Source: CAVZLD01 sp963776055
Lineage (GTDB): Bacteria > Planctomycetota > Planctomycetia > Pirellulales > Pirellulaceae
Direction: 5' to 3'
Length of the DNA: 64,000 bases
Assembly (NCBI GenBank): GCA_963776055.1
Contig: CAVZLD010000002.1
Coordinates: 283,895-347,894 of the forward strand
A program made the translations under genes and the position numbers. Positions 39,363-48,615 of this stretch are shown here, in pieces (the first letter of the stretch is position 1; each line of letters starts with the position of its first letter). The notes under the pieces are model-generated. The model was not told the origin of the DNA. It did not search any database and saw only the letters and a list, made by a program, of their open reading frames with translations.

Positions 39363-41104
39363 TCAGTCCTCCGGAGGTTTGCCGTCGAGTCGTGGCGGAT
39401 CCATTTCCTGTGTCAGGGTGGCATCGGATGGGGAATCCGGTTCGGGTTCCGGCGGCAGGGCGGGCCAATGGAGCGTAAAGCGGCTGCCCTGACCGGGCTG
39501 GCTGTCGACGGTAATCTCGCCGCCGTGTTCCTGCAGAATCTTCTGACTGACGGCCAATCCGAGGCCGGTACCACGATTCCCTTTGCCGGAGACAAACACC
39601 TGGAAGATTCGCTTACGTTGGTCGGGATCGAGTCCTACGCCATTATCCCGGACCTCGACTCGCAGCATTTCCTGGTCCCGATCGTAGTGCGTTTCCACTT
39701 CGACGCGACCATTTTCCGATTCCTCGCACGCGTCAATCGCGTTGGTGACCAGATTCAACACGGCGCGATGGATCCCTTCCGGATCGAAAGCCATCGTGGG
39801 AAGATCGGGCTGGCGCTGCTGGACGAGTGCCACGCCGGCTTCTTGCGCTCGGCTCTGCATCAATTCCACCACGTCACCGACGACCTGATTCAGATCGCTC
39901 GCCAGCATCTCAGGATCGCGTTGTTTGCTGTAGGTGAGCATATCCATCACGAGCGCCGAGATCCGTTGTTGGTTTCTTTCAACGATATCCCAACCTTTGC
40001 GACTGACGTCCCAGTCTTGGGCTTTCAAGCCTTCTTCGATCAGGTAGCTGCCGCCGCGCATGCCTTGCAGAATATTCTTTACGTGATGCGACAGAGCGGC
40101 GATGGTCTGTCCTACGGCAGCCAGTCGTTCGGCCTGCAGCATCGCCGAGTAGAAGGACGTGTCCTCGATTGCCAACGCGGCTTGGTGCCCGATGGCGACC
40201 ATCAACTTGAGATGTTCGTCGGAGAACCGATTCGACGCAGCCTGCTGCAGCACGTGGCCGGGCGCGGTGAAGGTATCGATGTAGATCACGCCGACGACGC
40301 CGTAGCGACCTTGCATCGGCACACAGATGGCTTCGCGGACGCCGAGCTTCAGAATACTGGCAGCCGGATCCCACCGATCATCTTCTCGGGCGTCGCTGGT
40401 CAGTACACCCTCTTGATGTTGTCGGACGTAATCGAGAATCGTACGGCTGATCGTCATCCGTTCGGCCGCAGAACCTCCGTGGCGATCGTGGCGCACTTTG
40501 GGGACAAACTCGTCGGTCTCGCGGTCGATGAGCATCACGCATCCTCGATCGGCCTCGACCCACTCGAAGATGAGCTCCATGATCCGCTGCAGCAGTTGAT
40601 CAATGTCCAGCGTGTGACTCACGGCCAGCGCCGTGCGGTACATCACCTGCAGATTGCTGCGGCGCGGGCCAGCCAGGGACTCGTCGATGGCTCCAGGCCG
40701 GTCAGCAGGCGACTGCCTTCTTCCTGCCGAAGGGACTTAATAATCCGCGACGGATGTGCGGAACCGGAGGGCGCCACGATGTCAACCTCGCGGCCCGGAG
40801 CAACTTTTCGGGTATCGGCCGAATCGGTGAAGATCATCAACGTGCGGCCCAGCTGCACACGATCCCCGCTACGGAGTTCTTGCTGCTGGACGCGGACACT
40901 GTTGACAAACGAGCCGTTACTGCTCCCGAGATCCACCCACTGATAGCCGTTCAATGATTGGCGAAGTTCGGCGTGATTACGTGACACCTCCGTGTCATGT
41001 AACCGCACGCGGTTCGCGACATCCCGTCCGACGCCGAGCACTCGATCGTGCAACTCGAAGCGTTTGCCTTGATCTCGGCCTTGGATGACAAACAGTGATG
41101 GCAC
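39363..41104 (-). CDS. FHA-GAF sensor histidine kinase (frameshifted)
   Basis: About 580 residues when read through one missing base near 40660. An N-terminal FHA domain (LGVGRD, SRNHAEL, LGSSNGSFVN) recognises phosphothreonine. A GAF domain follows (DRGCVMLIDRETDEFV ... GVIYIDTF). Then come a kinase core with SHHVKNIL as the phospho-acceptor His box, NLVTNAIDA (N box), DNGVGLD and GTGLGLAVS (G boxes). It is a soluble sensor kinase that could receive Ser/Thr kinase signals through FHA. No response regulator gene is adjacent. If the frameshift is real, the two parts would be an FHA protein and a GAF kinase with overlapping ends. Confidence 0.85.
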
Positions 41105-41679
41105 CCGGGTGCCTCATGACGTTGAAATTGCAGTTCGGACTCCGCCGCATCCTCGATGACAGGCGTTTTCTGCCCAGGGATGGCTCGGCGAGCGGCTGCG
41201 TTTCTTCACGCAGGAACTTCGTCCCGGCATTTCATTTCAATTTTTTTCCCGCCGCTTCCCTTCGGTCGATTGTACGAATCCGTCCTGCGAATGGGTAGGG
41301 TAAGGCGCGTCTGCGTCGCTCCCCGCCGCGAACACGGGCGTCTGCTATCAGACAGCACCCCTACAATCCTTCAAAGTTACCTGACCTACATCCCGATAAC
41401 GTATGTGGCGCAAGCGGAGTGCCGTTTCCATGCGGGGCGAACGTGCTCCTGGGAAGAACCGGCCGGATCGCGCGGCCCGCCATCGGTGCTGTCGCGCGCT
41501 TGCCATTTTTCTGGTCTTTACGGAATCGCGGCCCCACGGCACAATACGCGCCCGTTCGCATGACTCTCGATGGATCGAGAGAAACGATCTGAACCACCGC
41601 CCGCGCGGGCACGTACATACGCGAGGCCCAAATCACTCACGAGGTCATGGTTGACCGAAGCCAGCAAGGAGCGCTGATC
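41105..41679. other. Intergenic region, nothing recognised
   Basis: About 575 bases between divergent genes. It should hold the promoters of the kinase gene and of the ompH-lpx run. No repeats or hairpins of note. Confidence 0.35.
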
Positions 41680-42381
41680 GTGAAAGCTGTTCTTCCCTAT
41701 TCTCTTCTGATCGTTTTCGGCACGGCTGTTTTTCTGGCCCCCTCGTCCGCGACGGCCCAAACGCGTCCGACGACTCCGCAAGCCACTCGCCCCCCTGCCT
41801 CTCCTGCCGTCCGCCCGGCGTCCGCAACATCGGTGCGGCGTCGCAGCCCGGTCGCGGTCGTGGACGTGAGCTACATCTTCAAAAATCACAACGGCTTCAA
41901 TGCGGCGATGGAGAGCATGAAGAAGCAGGTCGAGCAGTACGAAGAGCATTTGCGCACGCAACAAAACGCCCTGATGAAGGAAAAAGAGCGGCTGAGCAGC
42001 TTTCGTCCGGGCACGCCGGACTACGATTCCTTGGAGCGAAGCTTGGCCGATCGAGGCGCGAAGCTGCAGGTGGACATGCAGATGAAGCGCAAGGAATTCC
42101 TGGAGCGTGAGGCGAAGGTCTACTATCAGGTCTACGAACATGTCGCGGCGGCGATTCGCGAATTCGCCGACCAGAACGGGATCGAATTGGTGCTGCGTTA
42201 CAGCGGCGAAGCAATGGATCCGGCCAACCGCCAGTCGGTTCTGCAGGGGGTCAATCGCCCGATCGTATACCATCGCGACCTGGACATCACCAGCGAAGTC
42301 CTGGATCGCCTGAACCGCACGCAGCGTGTGTCCAACCAGAACGTTCGCCCCAAGCCTACGACGACGGCACCGCGCCGTTAG
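41680..42381 (+). CDS. OmpH/Skp-like periplasmic chaperone
   Basis: 233 residues: signal peptide (YSLLIVFGTAVFLAPSSATA), a Pro/Thr/Ala-rich linker, then an OmpH domain (VAVVDVSYIFKNHNGFNAAMESMKKQVEQYEEHL...) with a long coiled coil (KEKERLSSF...KRKEFLEREAKVYYQVYEHVAAAI) and a closing DLDITSEVLDRLN. Skp/OmpH chaperones guide outer-membrane proteins across the periplasm. GTG at 41680 is chosen since AAGGAG lies just upstream; an ATG at 41647 is also in frame. Its place before lpxC-lpxA is that seen in many Gram-negative bacteria. Confidence 0.87.
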   Translation: MKAVLPYSLLIVFGTAVFLAPSSATAQTRPTTPQATRPPASPAVRPASATSVRRRSPVAVVDVSYIFKNHNGFNAAMESMKKQVEQYEEHLRTQQNALMKEKERLSSFRPGTPDYDSLERSLADRGAKLQVDMQMKRKEFLEREAKVYYQVYEHVAAAIREFADQNGIELVLRYSGEAMDPANRQSVLQGVNRPIVYHRDLDITSEVLDRLNRTQRVSNQNVRPKPTTTAPRR

Positions 42382-42487
42382 TCGGCGCGTGCGGGTGCGT
42401 TGCTTCGCAAGGGCGTCCGTCGCAGGTCGCCCTGAGTCCCCCTTTCCGCAAGCATGGATGCTGCTGACTGTGGTTCCGCCACCTCGA

Positions 42488-43348
42488 ATGCAAAACACGA
42501 TCGCTCAACCGGTCACCGTCGATGGGTTCGGATTCTGGAGCGGACGAGACGTTCGCCTGCAGTTTCGCCCGGCTGCGGCGGACACGGGCATCGTGTTCGT
42601 GCGGAGCGATCTCCAGCCGGCGGTCCGCATTCCCGCGTGCGTCGACTGTCGACAGGAAACGCCGCGCCGCACCACGCTCTGCCATCGTTCGGCGCGCGTG
42701 GAGATGGTCGAGCACGTCATGGCCGCCCTCGCCGGCCTGCGGATCGACAACTGCGAAATCTGGGTCGATGCGGTGGAAATGCCGGGCGTGGACGGATCGA
42801 GTCAGCCGTTTGTCACGGCGCTCCAATCGGCCGGAACGCTTGCGCAAGCCGCTTCGAGAGCTCGCTTGGTCGTGACGGCGCCGATTCGAGTGGGCGACGA
42901 ACAGTCGTGGATCGAGGCGCGGCCTACCGCCGAATTCGGAATGTCCGCCGGGTACGGACTGGATTTCGGTGCGGATCATCCGATTGGCCGCCAATCTTAC
43001 CGGCTGACCGTCACGCCGGATGAGTTCCTGCGTCAATTGGCACCCGCGCGGACGTTCATTATGAAACACGAAGCCGAATGGCTGCAACAACAAGGATTCG
43101 CTCGGCGCGTCACGCCACGCGATGTGCTGGTATTCGACGAACAGAGCTTGATCGATAACGAATTGCGGTTCCCGGACGAATGCGTGCGACACAAGCTGCT
43201 CGACATGGTCGGTGACCTGGCACTCGCCGGCGCAGACCTGATGGGCCAGTTTGTAGCGCACCGCAGCGGCCATCGACTCAATGCTTGCCTGGTCGAGAAG
43301 CTGCTCCAACAGTTTCCGGTCACGCAACCCTGGAGGGCTTCCGCCTGA
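42488..43348 (+). CDS. lpxC: UDP-3-O-acyl-N-acetylglucosamine deacetylase
   Basis: 286 residues starting MQNTIAQPVTVDGFGFWSG. Zinc ligands and catalytic residues are in place: MVEHVMAALAG (His), HKLLDMVGDLAL (His and Asp), and HRSGHRLN (catalytic His). The enzyme makes the committed step of lipid A synthesis. The usual fusion or neighbour FabZ is not seen. It follows ompH by about 106 bases and is about 100 bases before lpxA. A start 10 codons upstream (MLLTVV) is possible. Confidence 0.92.
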   Translation: MQNTIAQPVTVDGFGFWSGRDVRLQFRPAAADTGIVFVRSDLQPAVRIPACVDCRQETPRRTTLCHRSARVEMVEHVMAALAGLRIDNCEIWVDAVEMPGVDGSSQPFVTALQSAGTLAQAASRARLVVTAPIRVGDEQSWIEARPTAEFGMSAGYGLDFGADHPIGRQSYRLTVTPDEFLRQLAPARTFIMKHEAEWLQQQGFARRVTPRDVLVFDEQSLIDNELRFPDECVRHKLLDMVGDLALAGADLMGQFVAHRSGHRLNACLVEKLLQQFPVTQPWRASA

Positions 43349-43448
43349 ACCGCGTGATCGTGGCGACGATCGGCATCGCTTGACACAGAGGAAACGGAAG
43401 CGATGCAGGACCCGAGCCGATTGTTACCCACAGCATCGGAGTTGCATC

Positions 43449-44255
43449 ATGTCCACCCTGGTCGCGGATACTGCGGCGATCGACCCTCGAGCCCAACTGG
43501 CGGACTCGGTGGAGATTGGTCCTTTCTGCGTCGTGGGGCCCCACGTTCGAATTGGGGCCGGAACTCGACTGGAGAACCACGTGACGCTGACCGGTCACGT
43601 GACACTTGGCCGCTACAACCACATCCATGCCAATTCCGTGATCGGCGGCGAACCACAGGATTTGAGCTACCGCGGTAGCGATACGCGCGTCGAGATTGGC
43701 GATCACAACGTGATTCGCGAAGGCGTTACGATCAATCGCGCGAGCGAGAAGGAGGACGGCGTAACGTCGATCGGCAATCGCTGTTATCTGATGGCCTGCA
43801 GTCACGTGGCCCATGACTGCCGACTGGGCGACCGCGTCATCCTGGCAAACGGTGCACTCCTGGGTGGGCACGTCCACGTGCATGATTTTGCCTCGCTATC
43901 GGGTGCTGTAGCGGTGCACCACTACACCACCATCGGCAGTTACAGCTTCGTGGGTGGGCTCAGTCGCGTCTTGCACGATGTCGCCCCGTTTATGCTTGTC
44001 GAAGGGTCACCGGCGCGGCCACGTTGCGTCAACGTGGTCGCACTTCGGCGTAACGATTTCCCCGATGATGTGATTCGCGCACTCAACGACGCACATCGAC
44101 TTTTGTATCGGGCGAAGGTAGGTCTGGATTGTGCGCGAGAGATTCTCCGCAGCGAGGGCAAACTACTGCCTCAGGTGCATGAACTATTAAGCTTTGTCCA
44201 GCAACAGCAGGAAGGCCGTTTCGGACGCGGCCGGGAACTCAGGAGGGCCGCATGA
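43449..44255 (+). CDS. lpxA: UDP-N-acetylglucosamine acyltransferase
   Basis: 268 residues, left-handed beta-helix with hexapeptide repeats from DPRAQLADSVEIGPFCVVG onward. The catalytic His pair is in SHVAHDC, and GEPQDLSYRG, VHHYTTIG and the C-terminal helical LRRNDFPDDVIRALNDAHRLLYR segment are diagnostic of LpxA. It adds the first acyl chain in lipid A synthesis. Its stop codon overlaps the start of the next gene by 4 bases (ATGA), so the two are translationally coupled. Confidence 0.93.
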   Translation: MSTLVADTAAIDPRAQLADSVEIGPFCVVGPHVRIGAGTRLENHVTLTGHVTLGRYNHIHANSVIGGEPQDLSYRGSDTRVEIGDHNVIREGVTINRASEKEDGVTSIGNRCYLMACSHVAHDCRLGDRVILANGALLGGHVHVHDFASLSGAVAVHHYTTIGSYSFVGGLSRVLHDVAPFMLVEGSPARPRCVNVVALRRNDFPDDVIRALNDAHRLLYRAKVGLDCAREILRSEGKLLPQVHELLSFVQQQQEGRFGRGRELRRAA

Positions 44256-45295
44256 ATAAACTGCGTATGGCCGTCGTTGGCTGTGGTCATCTGGGACGCG
44301 TGCACGCCCGCTTGCTCGGCGAACTGGACTCGGTTCAGCTCGTGGCAGCGGTCGATCCCCATCTTGCGGCCTGCCAAGCCGTGGCGGATTCGCTGTCCAT
44401 CGAGGCCTGTACCGACTACCGCGAACTGGCCGGCCGCGTAGACGCCGTCGTGCTCGCGGCGCCTTCCTCGTTGCACCGCGACATCGGCCTCGACCTGATG
44501 CAACAGGGAATCCACCTTTTGGTGGAGAAACCGTTGGCCACCTCCGCCCGCGACGCGCAGCAGATGATGCTGGCCTCCGCCCGCCACGCCGTAGTGCTCG
44601 CCGTCGGCCACGTCGAACGGTTTAATCCGGCGTATACGGCGGTCCGCCAACAGATCGACCACCCCCAATGGATCGAAGCCGCACGTACCGGCGGTTTCAC
44701 CTTCCGCTCGACGGATGTCGGCGTGGTGATGGACTTGATGATCCACGATCTGGATCTGGTGCTGTCGCTGGTCCCCAGTCCTGTCGTGCGAGTCGACGCC
44801 TTCGGCCTGCCGGTCGTCTCGGAACATGAAGATTGGGCCCAGGCCCGCATCGAATTCGCCAACGGTTGTGTCGCGAATCTCAAGGCGTCGCGTACGAGTC
44901 CAACAGCCGTTCGCCAGACGACAATCTACGAATCCGATCAGCACCTCTTTGTCGACTACAATGCGCGTACCGTGCAGATGATGCTGCGGAGCAATCCGCT
45001 GCGCGACGGCTCGTTTCAACTCGATCAATGTGCCCCGAGCCAGGTGGAAGCTCTTCGGGACCAAGTCTTTGAACAACTGCTACCCCTCTCTGAATTGGAC
45101 GTCGCCGTCACGAACCCATTGCAGAACGAATTGATCGATTTCGTGGAGAGCGTTCAGGGCCGCCATCGCCCGCGAGTGCCCGCCGAGGAGGCTTATCGCG
45201 CGGTTCGCTTGGCGGAGCAGATTTGCTGGCAAATCCAGCGGACGCGAGGTGAAGCTCGCGTGGATCGCTTCCCCATCGAGCGGAAAGCTGCCTGA
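44252..45295 (+). CDS. Gfo/Idh/MocA-family oxidoreductase coupled to lpxA
   Basis: 347 residues. An N-terminal Rossmann domain (MAVVGCGHLGRVHARLL), the family motif LLVEKPLATS, HVERFNPAY and a C-terminal beta-sheet domain with MDLMIHDLDLVLSL. The ATGA overlap with lpxA points to a shared role. In Acidithiobacillus, GnnA of this family, next to lpxA and with GnnB transaminase, makes the 2,3-diamino sugar of lipid A; the same role is possible here, but no transaminase gene is in the window. Substrate unproven. Confidence 0.85.
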   Translation: MNKLRMAVVGCGHLGRVHARLLGELDSVQLVAAVDPHLAACQAVADSLSIEACTDYRELAGRVDAVVLAAPSSLHRDIGLDLMQQGIHLLVEKPLATSARDAQQMMLASARHAVVLAVGHVERFNPAYTAVRQQIDHPQWIEAARTGGFTFRSTDVGVVMDLMIHDLDLVLSLVPSPVVRVDAFGLPVVSEHEDWAQARIEFANGCVANLKASRTSPTAVRQTTIYESDQHLFVDYNARTVQMMLRSNPLRDGSFQLDQCAPSQVEALRDQVFEQLLPLSELDVAVTNPLQNELIDFVESVQGRHRPRVPAEEAYRAVRLAEQICWQIQRTRGEARVDRFPIERKAA

Positions 45296-45330
45296 TTCCG
45301 ACATTCCCGGCCATCCCTCGCAAGCATGCC

Positions 45331-45350
45331 GCGCATGGCCTGTCCCGGCG
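45331..45350 (-). repeat. REP-like element, copy 3
   Basis: Exact reverse complement of the 20-base elements at 21527 and 21584 (core GCATGGCCTGTCCCGG). Confidence 0.8.
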
Positions 45351-45391
45351 TTGTGCTGTCGACCGCCCGCCGCGTGCTTGCATCCCACCCC

Positions 45392-45411
45392 GCGCATGGC
45401 CTGTCCCTGGG
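45392..45411 (-). repeat. REP-like element, copy 4
   Basis: Core GCGCATGGCCTGTCCC shared with copy 3; it diverges after the CCC. Confidence 0.75.
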
Positions 45412-45436
45412 TCTTTCGCGTGCTCAGCACTCTGCC

Positions 45437-45457
45437 GATGCATAGCCTGTCCCGGAG
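45437..45457 (-). repeat. REP-like element, diverged copy 5
   Basis: Core GATGCATAGCCTGTCCCGG, with AT-AG in place of AT-GG. Same orientation as copies 3 and 4. Confidence 0.65.
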
Positions 45458-45645
45458 TTTTGCCAGGGATTTCTCTTGAGTTTCTGCTTGGCAGGCAACG
45501 CTGAGCAGGGCGATGCATGGTTGGGGCGCGGGGATTTTGTTGACCCCCTATGGGGTGGCGAATAGAATCGGGGCAAGGGGCGGCCATCGGGGCGATTGTT
45601 CTAGCCTCCGTCTTCTCCCGGTCCAGCTCCGATCCATTCGAGATC

Positions 45646-48450
45646 ATGAATTCCAACTCTGACAAGCTAACGTCGCGGGACGCTGCAGCCGGCGTTCCGC
45701 CGGAGGGAACGCTGCGTCCGCACCACGGATCGACGGAGACAACCGCGCAGCCGGTGGAGGGCCTTCCTATCCAGGAGGGAGCACCCGCCGATCCGCTGGG
45801 TTCCCAGCCGACGGTGATCTCATCGCGGCCGTCAGCGGCCGTTGTGGGCAGTAAAACGTTGGCCGGTGAGATTGGTCGGCAGCTCGTAGGCCGGCGACTG
45901 GCACATTTTGAGCTCGTCGATTTCGTCGGCGGTGGAGGAATGGGGGCGGTCTTCCGTGCAACGGACACGATGCTGAATCGCACGGTCGCCGTCAAAGTGC
46001 TCTCCCGCGACCAGGGGCAAGACGAGGAAACTGTCAAGCGATTTCGGAATGAAGCTCAAAGTGCAGCTCGCTTGGACCACGAAAACATCGCTCGAGTCTA
46101 CTTCGTGGGCGAGGATGACGGCTGGTACTTCATCGTCTTCGAATTCATCGAGGGCCAGAACCTGCGCGATCTGGTGGCGGAGCGAGGTCCGCTTTCGGTC
46201 GAGCAGTCCTTGGACATCACGCTGCAGGTGGCAGCTGCGTTGGATCACGCTGCGCAGCGTGAGGTTGTCCACCGGGACATCAAGCCCTCGAACGTGCTGC
46301 TGACGGACGGCCATCGCGCAAAGCTGGTCGACATGGGGCTCGCGCGGTTGCAGCCGATGCGGACCGGCGAAGATGACCTGACTGCCAGCGGCGTAACGCT
46401 GGGCACTTTCGATTACATCTCCCCGGAACAGGCCCGTGATCCGCGAACGGCCGACGTACGGAGCGACATTTATTCGCTTGGCTGCACGCTCTTTTACATG
46501 CTCACCGGGCGGCCTCCTTTTGCCGACGGAACCGTTCTACAGAAGTTACTCAGTCACAGCAGTCAGCCGCCGCCGGACCCGCGCGCCTGGCGGCCTGATC
46601 TGCCGGACGAACTGCTGCCCTTATTGGACCGGATGCTGGCGAAGGATCCGGCCGATCGATATCGAGAACCGAGTGAGTTGATCGGCGATCTTTTGGTGCT
46701 GGCCGACCGACTTGGTGTACGGACAGCCGTTCATGCCAAGCCACACTGGATTCCGCCCCCAAGCGGTCCCACCCGAACGCTTACGCGACATCTGCCGTGG
46801 GCCGTGCCCTGTTGTCTGATGTTGGCCTTATTGCTGCTCGATCCCAGTTGGCTCTCCGGAAAAGCGGATTCCTCCGCTCCCCCACGGTTCGAAATCCCAC
46901 CTGCGGGAGCCTCCGAGTCGGAGCCGGCACGGTCGAGCGATGTTCGCGTGGCTGACGGGCAACTGCCGGTGATTCCCAGCGGCACTTGGCCGAGCAACCG
47001 ATCGGGCTCCGATTTGGCCGATTCGCGATCTTCCCCGCGCGGGGCGAGTTTCCGTACCGATGAGGATCCGTCACGCGACGAGCGGATGCCGAGCACCGAA
47101 ACGAGAAGCGACGCCTTGGTCGGGAGCGACACCCGCACGGAGCCAATGCTCGACCAGGAAGACGCGGCACAGGCTTACACGACATCTGCGTCGGACAGTT
47201 CCGCGAATTCCCGGTTCCGGCGTGTCATCGTCACGTCCGACCCGGCGGATGCTACCTCCCGTGACCGCGGACTTGTTGTCGGCGACCTCGTTACGGCGCT
47301 GCAACTTGTACTGGAAGACCCCGCGATTGACACCGTGGAGCTGCGAGAAAACGGACGAGTGAGAGTGCCATCCTTGTCGCTCGAACTTTCGAATCGCCAA
47401 CTGAGGATCGTCGCGGCCGATGGTTACTCGCCGGTCCTCGCCTTTTGGACGGCGTTGACCGTCACCGACCCAACATCTCAGGGGATGATCCGCGTTCGCG
47501 GAGGCCGGCTGCGGCTGGAGGGCCTGCATTTCGAATTGACCGTTCCGACCGACACACTCGAAGGAGAATGGTCACTGATGCAGCTGGAAAAGAACCAGCT
47601 AGTTAGCCTGCGGGACTGCACCATCACCGTGCGGAATTCCTATGGTGGCCGATTCAGCAATCTGGATCACGTCTCGGTGTTTCACGTCGTCCCGCCGGTC
47701 AGTGGCACGCTGCTCTATTCGACGCAGAACGATTCGCGATTGCTGACGGAAATCGACATGACCAATTGCATTGTGCGCGGAGAGGCGACCGTTTTGCGAG
47801 CCAGCGAGGCGATCCCGATGCGACTCCGCTGGCACAACGGACTTCTGGTTACGACGGAACGGATGATCAATCTGGGTGGTGCGCGCGAGTCAATGGAGCG
47901 TGGCGAAAGCGTCCTGCTGGACCTCGAGCATTTGACAGCCATCATGGACAAGGGCCTCGGCGAGTTCGATGCCCTACCCCAAAATCCGAACCTGATGGAA
48001 ATCAGTATCTGGTGCAACAACAGTATTCTGGTCACGCAAGGATGGGTTCCCCTGATCAGCCAGTCCGGTGGACCGTCTCTATCTGCTCAGATGGCGCAAT
48101 TGGAGTATTTTGGGGAGCACAATTTTTACGAAGGAATGGAGACATTTTGGCAGATCGTCCCGCCAGCCCCGAAGCGGCCGGAGAAGCTTGACTTCGAGAT
48201 GTGGCGTTCGCACTGGACCGGTGAGAATCGGCCGAGGTGGCAGCAAGTCAAGTGGCAGAAATTGCCCGATCGAAACCGTCCGGCGCACGAACATCGCGTG
48301 GCGGACTACACGCTGGCGTTGCAGGGCAATCCAGCCCTTAAGTCGTCCGCCGATCGATCCGACGCCGGTTTTCGCTCGGGCCTGCTCCCCCGACTGCCGG
48401 AGCCGGAGGCGGAGTTGCCTCCGAAGACACGGCCGTTGTTTCCGTTCTAA
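45646..48450 (+). CDS. Ser/Thr protein kinase with membrane helix and large non-cytoplasmic domain
   Basis: 934 residues. A Hanks-type kinase domain: glycine loop VGGGGMGAVFRA (about 94), VAVKVL with the ATP lysine, catalytic loop HRDIKPSNVLL (about 208), DMG in place of DFG, and GTFDYISPEQARDP. One membrane helix follows (about 382, LPWAVPCCLMLALLLL), then about 530 residues outside: a low-complexity Ser/Pro/Asp linker and a repeat-rich part (VELRENGRVRVPSLSLELSNRQLRIVAADG...) that looks like a right-handed beta-helix. The outer part may sense an envelope signal. The upstream start at 45550 is possible but would run through repeat-rich spacer. Confidence 0.9.
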   Translation: MNSNSDKLTSRDAAAGVPPEGTLRPHHGSTETTAQPVEGLPIQEGAPADPLGSQPTVISSRPSAAVVGSKTLAGEIGRQLVGRRLAHFELVDFVGGGGMGAVFRATDTMLNRTVAVKVLSRDQGQDEETVKRFRNEAQSAARLDHENIARVYFVGEDDGWYFIVFEFIEGQNLRDLVAERGPLSVEQSLDITLQVAAALDHAAQREVVHRDIKPSNVLLTDGHRAKLVDMGLARLQPMRTGEDDLTASGVTLGTFDYISPEQARDPRTADVRSDIYSLGCTLFYMLTGRPPFADGTVLQKLLSHSSQPPPDPRAWRPDLPDELLPLLDRMLAKDPADRYREPSELIGDLLVLADRLGVRTAVHAKPHWIPPPSGPTRTLTRHLPWAVPCCLMLALLLLDPSWLSGKADSSAPPRFEIPPAGASESEPARSSDVRVADGQLPVIPSGTWPSNRSGSDLADSRSSPRGASFRTDEDPSRDERMPSTETRSDALVGSDTRTEPMLDQEDAAQAYTTSASDSSANSRFRRVIVTSDPADATSRDRGLVVGDLVTALQLVLEDPAIDTVELRENGRVRVPSLSLELSNRQLRIVAADGYSPVLAFWTALTVTDPTSQGMIRVRGGRLRLEGLHFELTVPTDTLEGEWSLMQLEKNQLVSLRDCTITVRNSYGGRFSNLDHVSVFHVVPPVSGTLLYSTQNDSRLLTEIDMTNCIVRGEATVLRASEAIPMRLRWHNGLLVTTERMINLGGARESMERGESVLLDLEHLTAIMDKGLGEFDALPQNPNLMEISIWCNNSILVTQGWVPLISQSGGPSLSAQMAQLEYFGEHNFYEGMETFWQIVPPAPKRPEKLDFEMWRSHWTGENRPRWQQVKWQKLPDRNRPAHEHRVADYTLALQGNPALKSSADRSDAGFRSGLLPRLPEPEAELPPKTRPLFPF

Positions 48451-48615
48451 GGGACAGTGCCGGAATCACTTCGGCTGTCGCCGCCCGAAGTGGCAGCTCG
48501 CCGGCTCTGCGGTAGTGGCCCATCGCTCTCCTTGCTACATTGTCATCTCGCACGACCCGTTCACTCGGTTCGATGGGTCGCCACCGATCGCCCTGGAAAG
48601 TTCAAAGGGAGCGAG

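Larger units (their letters stand above)
45296..45645. other. Intergenic region holding three REP-like elements
   Basis: Between the oxidoreductase and the protein kinase gene. It contains three REP-like elements in the same orientation, listed separately, spaced about 61 and 45 bases apart. Confidence 0.55.

Noticed and set aside
39318..40943. A 541-codon open frame on the plus strand
   Set aside because: It lies antisense to the FHA-GAF histidine kinase, whose motifs are clear, and its translation has no recognisable features; long antisense frames are expected at this GC content.
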